Source of the DNA: DAOTZU01 sp034433995
Lineage (GTDB): Bacteria; Chloroflexota; Anaerolineae; UBA1429
DNA length: 10,085 nt
Direction: 5' to 3'
NCBI GenBank assembly: GCA_034433995.1
Contig: DAOTZU010000289.1
Span: forward strand, 1 to 10,085
Below, one piece after another: positions 6,500-10,085 of this stretch (positions are counted from its first letter, which is position 1; each line of letters opens with the position of its first letter). The notes under the pieces were generated by a model. It saw only the letters and a program-made list of their open reading frames with translations, was not told where the DNA came from and ran no database searches. The translations under genes were made by a program, and so were the position numbers.

Positions 6500-8473
6500 T
6501 TAGCGCAAGCCGCGAGTGGAATAGACGCCGAGGGCCATCTCTTCGGCAGCTTGGGCGAGGAGCTTTTCCATCAAGCTGTCGCCGCTTTGGCCGAAACGCT
6601 GCGGATCGTAGGCGGGCAGACCCAAGGCCTCGCGCTTGGTGTCGATGATCGCCAACGCTTTCTCGATCAGGCGGTCGGTGTCGGGCTCAAATTCCATGGA
6701 GCCGCCCAACTTTTCGCGCCAGACGCGGGTCATAATGTCCACCACTTCTTCGCTGCCGGCCACGGGGTTGTGCACGCCAAAGATCACCGAGATGCCCGAG
6801 GCGGCGCAGTAGGTGCCGATGGAGATGGCCTTCTCCGACATGTATTCCGGGCAGATGCCCACGGCGGGGATATCGGAGATGTCCTCGCCCAGGCCGCCCT
6901 CGGTGGCGCATTGGGTGAGGATGGTGAGGATGCGCGAATTATCCACGCAGGAGCCGACATGGAGCACCGGTGGGATGCCGATGGCCTCGCAGACCTCGCG
7001 CAGGCCGGCGCCGGCCTGGGCCATGAACTCGGGCCGCAGGTAGCCATCCTTGGCCGCGCCGGTGGCCGCGCAGCCCGTCACCACCACGAGCACGTCGTTC
7101 TTGATCAGCTCGCCGATGATCTGCGTGGTGGGCTGGTCCTGGGGCACCCGGGCGTTGTTGCACCCCACCACGCCGGCCAAGCCACGGATGCGCCCGGCGA
7201 TGACGGCATCGTTCAGCGGCCGGAAGGAGCTGCGGTACAGGCCACCCTGCATATAGCCGACATACTCATGGGAGAACCCGGCGATAAGCTCCTCTTTGAT
7301 TCCGGGGATGTGGGTTTTGCCGCGGTTGGGATAGTTCTCGATGGCCGTGCGCACGATCTCTTTGGCGCAATCGTAAGCGTGATGCTCGTCGAACTCGATG
7401 AAAGTGGCGCCGGTGATCTTGGCCTTGGGCGAGGTGGTGATGAGCTTGGTGTGGAAGGCTGCCGCTGCGGTGGCCAGGGCCTGCATCACGCATTGCACAT
7501 CCACCACCATCGCCTCCACCGCGCCCGTGCCGATGGCCAGCTCCTGGCTGAGGAAGTTGCCCGCCGGCGGGATGCCATGGCGCATGAGCACCTCGTTGGC
7601 CGTGCAGCAGATGCCTGCCAGGTTGATCCCCTTGGCCCCCTTGCTGGCGGCCAGAGCCAGCAGCTCCGGATCGGTGGAGGCGGCCACGATCATCTCTGAA
7701 AGGGTTGGCTCATGGCCGTGGACTATGATGTTCACCTGATCCTCTTTGAGCACGCCCAGGTTCACCTGGCTTTGGAGAGGGCTGGGGGTGCCAAAGAGGA
7801 TATCGCTGAGATCGGTGCCCAACATGGAGCCACCCCAGCCGTCGGCCAAGGCCGCGCGGATGGCCTGGTTGAGGATGTTCTCCGGTTCTTGGTCCACGCC
7901 CATGTGGGTGCGGTGCATGATCTCCACCACTTCGCGATCGATGCCCCGTGGCGTGAGCCCCAAGTTGCGCCAGAGCATCTGACGCTTGGGTGTGGCGCGG
8001 GAGATATAGGTCACCGTGCCCGTCTGGCGCCCAAAGTTGGCCAACGCCTCTTGGGCCACGTCCAGAGCAATGTCGTTCACCGGGCGGCCTTCGGTCTTGA
8101 TGCCCATGTAGCCGGCCACGGTCTTGAGCTTGGCCACATCGCGGATGCGGTAGCCTTGCGTTTCGCCCTTGGCCACGGCCAACAGGGTTAAGGCCAGGTC
8201 GCGCCCATGGTCGGAGTGGGCCGCCGCGCCCCCGGCCACCGCCCGGGCCAGGTTGCGGGCCGCCACCGTGCCCCTGGTTGCCCCACAGACGCCCCGGGTG
8301 GTCTTGCCCACCAGGCGGCAGGGCCCCATGAAGCACATCTTGCAGCACAAGCTATCCGCGCCCACCGGGCAAGGCTTGCTCTGGGCGGCGCGGTCAAAAG
8401 CCGTCTCTAGCGTCCCTTCGCAACACTCGATGACCTCAAGAGCGGCACGATCCTTGCTTTTTTCGTTTGCCAT
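6500..8473 (-). CDS. acsA: Anaerobic Ni-Fe carbon monoxide dehydrogenase (CODH, beta subunit of CODH/ACS)
   Basis: Reduces CO2 to CO (or oxidises CO) at the Ni-Fe-S C-cluster and feeds CO to AcsB. It has 657 residues, between C. hydrogenoformans CooS-II (636) and Moorella AcsA (674). The N-terminus carries the D-cluster pair C35 and C43 and the B-cluster ligands C44, C47, C52 and C63. C-cluster ligands expected from the family are H254 (GHEPT), C289 or C290 (GICCTANE), C328 (VQCVMQ), C438 (VGCNNAR), C468 (TGCAATG) and probably C509 (GSCVDN). The last B-cluster spacing is short (see findings). The start ATG has AAGGAG seven bases upstream. The gene follows the HMA protein after 118 nt and precedes acsB by 22 nt, so the two complex subunits are co-transcribed. 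The direct link to acsB marks it as the acetyl-CoA-pathway CODH, not a stand-alone CooS. No cooC is adjacent in the window. Confidence 0.97.
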   Translation of the reverse strand: MANEKSKDRAALEVIECCEGTLETAFDRAAQSKPCPVGADSLCCKMCFMGPCRLVGKTTRGVCGATRGTVAARNLARAVAGGAAAHSDHGRDLALTLLAVAKGETQGYRIRDVAKLKTVAGYMGIKTEGRPVNDIALDVAQEALANFGRQTGTVTYISRATPKRQMLWRNLGLTPRGIDREVVEIMHRTHMGVDQEPENILNQAIRAALADGWGGSMLGTDLSDILFGTPSPLQSQVNLGVLKEDQVNIIVHGHEPTLSEMIVAASTDPELLALAASKGAKGINLAGICCTANEVLMRHGIPPAGNFLSQELAIGTGAVEAMVVDVQCVMQALATAAAAFHTKLITTSPKAKITGATFIEFDEHHAYDCAKEIVRTAIENYPNRGKTHIPGIKEELIAGFSHEYVGYMQGGLYRSSFRPLNDAVIAGRIRGLAGVVGCNNARVPQDQPTTQIIGELIKNDVLVVVTGCAATGAAKDGYLRPEFMAQAGAGLREVCEAIGIPPVLHVGSCVDNSRILTILTQCATEGGLGEDISDIPAVGICPEYMSEKAISIGTYCAASGISVIFGVHNPVAGSEEVVDIMTRVWREKLGGSMEFEPDTDRLIEKALAIIDTKREALGLPAYDPQRFGQSGDSLMEKLLAQAAEEMALGVYSTRGLR

Positions 8474-8591
8474 TTTTAGACTCCTTGACCTTCCCAGCCC
8501 CGGATGCCTGAGAGGGCTCCCTCAGCCTCCGAGGCCAGGTCGTGGTCGCTATGAATACACTATGGACAACACCGGTAAAATCTCGCTGACC
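8474..8591 (-). other. Gap before acsA with two small GC-rich hairpins and the acsA ribosome binding site
   Basis: The 118 nt between the HMA gene stop and acsA hold no gene. Two neighbouring dyads are visible: GCCTC-C-GAGGC at 8525-8535 and CTGAG...CTCAG at 8508-8525, extendable by one G-U and one G-C pair around a four-base loop. They share one base, so they may form as alternatives. AAGGAG at 8481-8486 is the acsA ribosome binding site. No convincing promoter or T-run was seen. Confidence 0.45.
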
Positions 8592-8924
8592 TCAGTAGCG
8601 ACGAAAGTCGCCCGACATTTCCAGATCTTTGATTTCGGTCTTGGTGACGCGAGGGATGATGCTGTGCCAAGGAGCGCCATCGGCGTGGCGCTTGGGGAAT
8701 TCTGGCAAGGGCAGGCTCTGGTTCTCGGTGTAGCCCGCCTCGGCCAGGGCGGCGATGAGCGCGTCGGGGCTTGTGGCCAGCTCGTCATACACGATGCTCA
8801 CCTGCTTCCTGGCGGCGCTCGCCACCACCTGTTGCACCCCCTTCAGGCCCAACAAGGCTTGGCGCACCCGGAGCACATGATGATCGGCATACATCGCTGG
8901 CAAATTGAGGGTTATTTTTTGCAT
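8592..8924 (-). CDS. Small heavy-metal-associated (HMA)-fold protein without the CxxC motif
   Basis: A 110-residue protein whose first 70 residues look like an HMA/ferredoxin-like beta-alpha-beta-beta-alpha-beta domain: strand KITLNLP, helix VLRVRQALLGLKG, the strand pair VQQVVASA and QVSIVYDE, and helix SPDALIAALAEAGY. In HMA metallochaperones the first loop reads GMxCxxC. Here it is AMYADHH, so both cysteines are replaced (by A and H at the aligned sites), leaving Asp and two His as the only likely metal ligands. A tail of about 40 residues (with APWHSIIPR and KDLEMSGDFRRY) lies beyond the domain and is not recognised. No signal peptide or membrane segment. It is the first gene after the operon promoter and directly precedes acsA. 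A role in metal handling for the nickel enzymes, or as a structural or regulatory subunit, is inferred from position only. A purine-rich GGAAGGAAGGTGG precedes the ATG. That it is a real gene is likely; its function is unknown. Confidence 0.8.
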   Translation of the reverse strand: MQKITLNLPAMYADHHVLRVRQALLGLKGVQQVVASAARKQVSIVYDELATSPDALIAALAEAGYTENQSLPLPEFPKRHADGAPWHSIIPRVTKTEIKDLEMSGDFRRY

Positions 8925-8985
8925 AGACCACCTTCCTTCCCTAACCCAATAAACGACCCAACAGTTGACCCGTGTGACCCATTCC

Positions 8986-9031
8986 GTGCCCCCCGGAGAT
9001 ACGGCGAACCATCCTCCGGGGGTTCGTGCAC
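8986..9031 (-). repeat. GC-rich hairpin in the 5' leader of the operon
   Basis: On the minus strand CCCCCGGAG (9014-9022) pairs perfectly with CTCCGGGGG (8990-8998) around a 15-base loop. GTGC (9028-9031) can pair with GCAC (8986-8989) below a five-base bulge. The hairpin starts a few bases after the predicted transcription start. No T-run follows, so it is not a terminator. No motif of a riboswitch class I can recognise (for instance the cobalamin-box sequence) was found. Confidence 0.6.
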
Positions 9032-9041
9032 AATTTCACAA
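9024..9041 (-). promoter_or_regulatory. Rex-like operator on the start of the HMA-acs operon
   Basis: The plus strand reads TCGTGCACAATTTCACAA. Against the Rex consensus TTGTGAA-N4-TTCACAA this is 12 of 14 conserved positions, with one half-site perfect. It begins at the last base of the -10 box and covers the predicted transcription start, a position where a bound protein would block transcription. Rex is an NADH/NAD+-sensing repressor of anaerobic redox genes. The match is seen; control by Rex is inferred, and no rex gene is in the window. Confidence 0.45.
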
Positions 9042-9068
9042 TCATAGCCGATTTGGCTATCTTGTCAA
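9041..9068 (-). promoter_or_regulatory. Sigma-70-type promoter of the HMA-acsABDCV operon
   Basis: On the minus strand TTGACA (9063-9068, perfect -35) is followed by 16 bases and TATGAT (9041-9046, one change from the -10 consensus). Transcription would start near 9033-9036, leaving a leader of about 110 nt before the HMA start codon. The promoter lies downstream of the fhs terminator and upstream of the first operon gene, as expected for an independent unit. Confidence 0.75.
9044..9060. repeat. Dyad in the promoter spacer
   Basis: ATAGCC-GATTT-GGCTAT is a perfect six-base inverted repeat with a five-base centre. It fills the space between the -35 and -10 boxes and overlaps three bases of the -10, a typical place for a repressor or a MerR-like spacer-binding regulator. 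The regulator is unknown. Confidence 0.4.
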
Positions 9069-9075
9069 AACCACG

Positions 9076-9104
9076 AAGGCGCCTTTGTAAAGACCTGACA
9101 GGTC
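9076..9104. promoter_or_regulatory. Two palindromes just upstream of the -35 box
   Basis: AAGGCGCCTT (9076-9085) is a perfect ten-base palindrome, extended with one mismatch pair to sixteen bases. GACCTG-A-CAGGTC (9092-9104) is a perfect six-base inverted repeat around one base. They sit about 8 and 24 bases upstream of the -35 box, where activators commonly bind. No named regulator is recognised. Confidence 0.35.
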
Positions 9105-9154
9105 GGGGAATCGTGAAATTCCTCGGCATGATCTCGGCAAAACCCCTCATTCAC

Positions 9155-9192
9155 AAAGGCAAAAGCATCCGCACATCATTGTGCGGATGCTT
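9155..9192 (-). terminator. Intrinsic terminator of fhs
   Basis: On the minus strand AAGCATCCGCAC, loop AATGAT and GTGCGGATGCTT form a perfect 12-bp stem followed by TTGCCTTT, with four T in a row where stem and tail meet. It begins 12 bases after the fhs stop codon and separates fhs from the operon promoter. Confidence 0.85.
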
Positions 9193-9204
9193 GGGCCGCC
9201 AGAC

Positions 9205-10085
9205 CTAGAACAGCCCTACCACCTTGCCATCGGGCGTTAGGTCCACGTCCATAAAGGCCGGACGGCGTGGTAACCCCGGCATGGTGCGCATCTCGCCACA
9301 GAGCGGATAGAGGAACCCGGCGCCCACGCTGGCGCGGATATCGCGCACGGGAATCCGAAAGCCCTTGGGCGCGCCCTTGATGGCAGGATCATGGGAGAGG
9401 GAGAGGTGCGTCTTGGCCATGCAGATGGGCGTCTTGTCGTAGCCCAGCTTGGTATAGAGCTCGATCTTTTCCTCGGCGGCGGGGAGATAATCCACACCGC
9501 TGGCGCCATAGACCTTGGTGGCGATGATCTCGATCTTTTCCTTGATGGGCAGGTTGACGTCATAGAGGAATTTAAAGTTGCTGGGCTTCTCGGATGCCTT
9601 GAGCACCGCCTCGGCCAGGTCCACCGCGCCGGCGCCGCCCTTGGCCCAGTGTTCGCAGGGCACGGCATCCTCCGCGCCCGCGTCGATGGCGACTTTGCGG
9701 ATCAGCGCGATCTCGCGGTCCGTATCGGTGGTGAAGCGGTTGATGGCCACCACCACGGGGATGCCAAAGAGGCGGGCGATGTTGATGTGGGCCACTAGGT
9801 TGGCGCAGCCCTTTTCCAAGTATTCCAGGTTCTCCACGGTGAGCTCAGGTGGCAGCGGCTTGCCGGCCACCACCTTGCCCAGGCCGCCGTGCATCTTGAG
9901 CGCCCGCACCGTGGCGACGATGACCACGCAGTTGGGGATCAGCCCGCTGACCCGGCATTTGATATTAAAGAACTTTTCCATGCCCAAGTCGGAGCCAAAG
10001 CCCGACTCGGTCACGACGTAATCGGCCAGTTTGACGGCGATCATATCGGCGATGCAGGACGAGTTGCCGTGGGCGATGTTGGCAA
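9205..10085 (-). CDS. fhs: Formate-tetrahydrofolate ligase, C-terminal part (5' end outside window)
   Basis: ATP-dependent enzyme that joins formate to tetrahydrofolate, giving 10-formyl-THF, on the methyl branch of the Wood-Ljungdahl pathway; cytoplasmic, normally a homotetramer of about 560-residue subunits. The 292 visible residues match the C-terminal half of the family: ANIAHGNSSCIADMIAVKLA at the window edge, then YVVTESGFGSDLGMEKFFN, the stretch VVVAINRFTTDTDREI, ICMAKTHLSLSHDP, and the typical ending with GEMRTMPGLPRRPA and GKVVGLF before TAG. The N-terminal half with the P-loop lies beyond position 10085. An apparent Met at 10042-10044 is internal, since conserved sequence continues in frame upstream of it. 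A terminator follows, so fhs is probably a transcription unit separate from, though next to, the acs operon. Confidence 0.96.
   Translation of the reverse strand, partial: ANIAHGNSSCIADMIAVKLADYVVTESGFGSDLGMEKFFNIKCRVSGLIPNCVVIVATVRALKMHGGLGKVVAGKPLPPELTVENLEYLEKGCANLVAHINIARLFGIPVVVAINRFTTDTDREIALIRKVAIDAGAEDAVPCEHWAKGGAGAVDLAEAVLKASEKPSNFKFLYDVNLPIKEKIEIIATKVYGASGVDYLPAAEEKIELYTKLGYDKTPICMAKTHLSLSHDPAIKGAPKGFRIPVRDIRASVGAGFLYPLCGEMRTMPGLPRRPAFMDVDLTPDGKVVGLF

Noticed and set aside
4180..6648. A very long open frame (822 codons) on the plus strand opposite acsB, and a similar one (545 codons, 1473-3110) opposite acsC and part of acsV
   Set aside because: Both lie antisense to genes with unmistakable motifs. 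Their residue make-up (rich in G, A, H, D, L) is that of the complement of GC-rich codons, no family is recognisable and no ribosome binding site stands out. They are mirror frames caused by codon bias.
6551..7699. Open frame of 382 codons on the plus strand opposite acsA
   Set aside because: Same reason: a GC-rich mirror frame of acsA with no recognisable domain.
8474..8524. The string CTCTCAGGCA (minus strand) before acsA, which resembles a conserved stretch of the glycine riboswitch
   Set aside because: The remaining conserved parts of that aptamer, including the second half of its core, are missing, and a glycine switch has no clear reason to sit inside this operon.
9032..9120. Eight-base inverted repeat AATTTCAC (9032-9039) and GTGAAATT (9113-9120) on either side of the promoter
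   Set aside because: The arms are short, AT-rich and 73 bases apart, and one arm is already part of the Rex-like site. The upstream copy lacks a second half-site (3 of 7 matches), so DNA looping is not supported.
1..10085. CRISPR arrays, tRNA or rRNA genes, insertion sequences, attachment sites
   Set aside because: None seen on either strand. Apart from short gaps the window is filled by pathway genes.

Overview
The window is one side of a bacterial Wood-Ljungdahl (reductive acetyl-CoA) gene cluster. All convincing genes lie on the minus strand, so they read from high to low coordinates: fhs (C-terminal part) | terminator | promoter/regulatory region | small HMA-fold protein | acsA (CO dehydrogenase) | acsB (acetyl-CoA synthase) | acsD and acsC (corrinoid iron-sulfur protein, small and large subunits) | acsV (reductive activator of the corrinoid protein, cut by the left edge). 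No gene on the plus strand is credible.

Organism: a GC-rich (roughly 60% by eye) anaerobic bacterium that fixes CO2 or makes or uses acetate through the bacterial type of the pathway. The ACS has the bacterial N-terminal domain, and fhs and a RACo-type activator are present. An anaerobic Chloroflexota lineage is a guess from gene style and order only. The sequence does not settle the phylum, and Firmicutes or other acetogenic/sulfidogenic groups remain possible.

Layout: 9205-10085 is fhs, closed by a strong hairpin terminator (9155-9192). The 280-base gap 8925-9204 holds that terminator, a near-consensus sigma-70-type promoter (TTGACA-N16-TATGAT, 9041-9068), a Rex-like operator on its start site, several perfect dyads, and a GC-rich hairpin in the 5' leader. 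From here one operon runs left with short gaps: HMA protein 8592-8924, 118 nt, acsA 6500-8473, 22 nt, acsB 4195-6477, 51 nt holding a perfect 12-bp hairpin, acsD 3169-4143, 43 nt, acsC 1776-3125, 66 nt, acsV 1-1709.

How they work together: Fhs activates formate onto tetrahydrofolate on the methyl branch. AcsC/AcsD carry the methyl group on a corrinoid. AcsA reduces CO2 to CO. AcsB joins methyl, CO and CoA into acetyl-CoA. AcsV re-reduces corrinoid that has slipped to the inactive Co(II) state. The methyltransferase AcsE and the nickel ATPases CooC/AcsF are not in the window. The small HMA-fold protein at the head of the operon, which lacks the usual CxxC, is the least understood gene. The other points most worth checking are the Rex-like operator, an apparent AUC start codon of acsV, and the acsB-acsD intercistronic hairpin.
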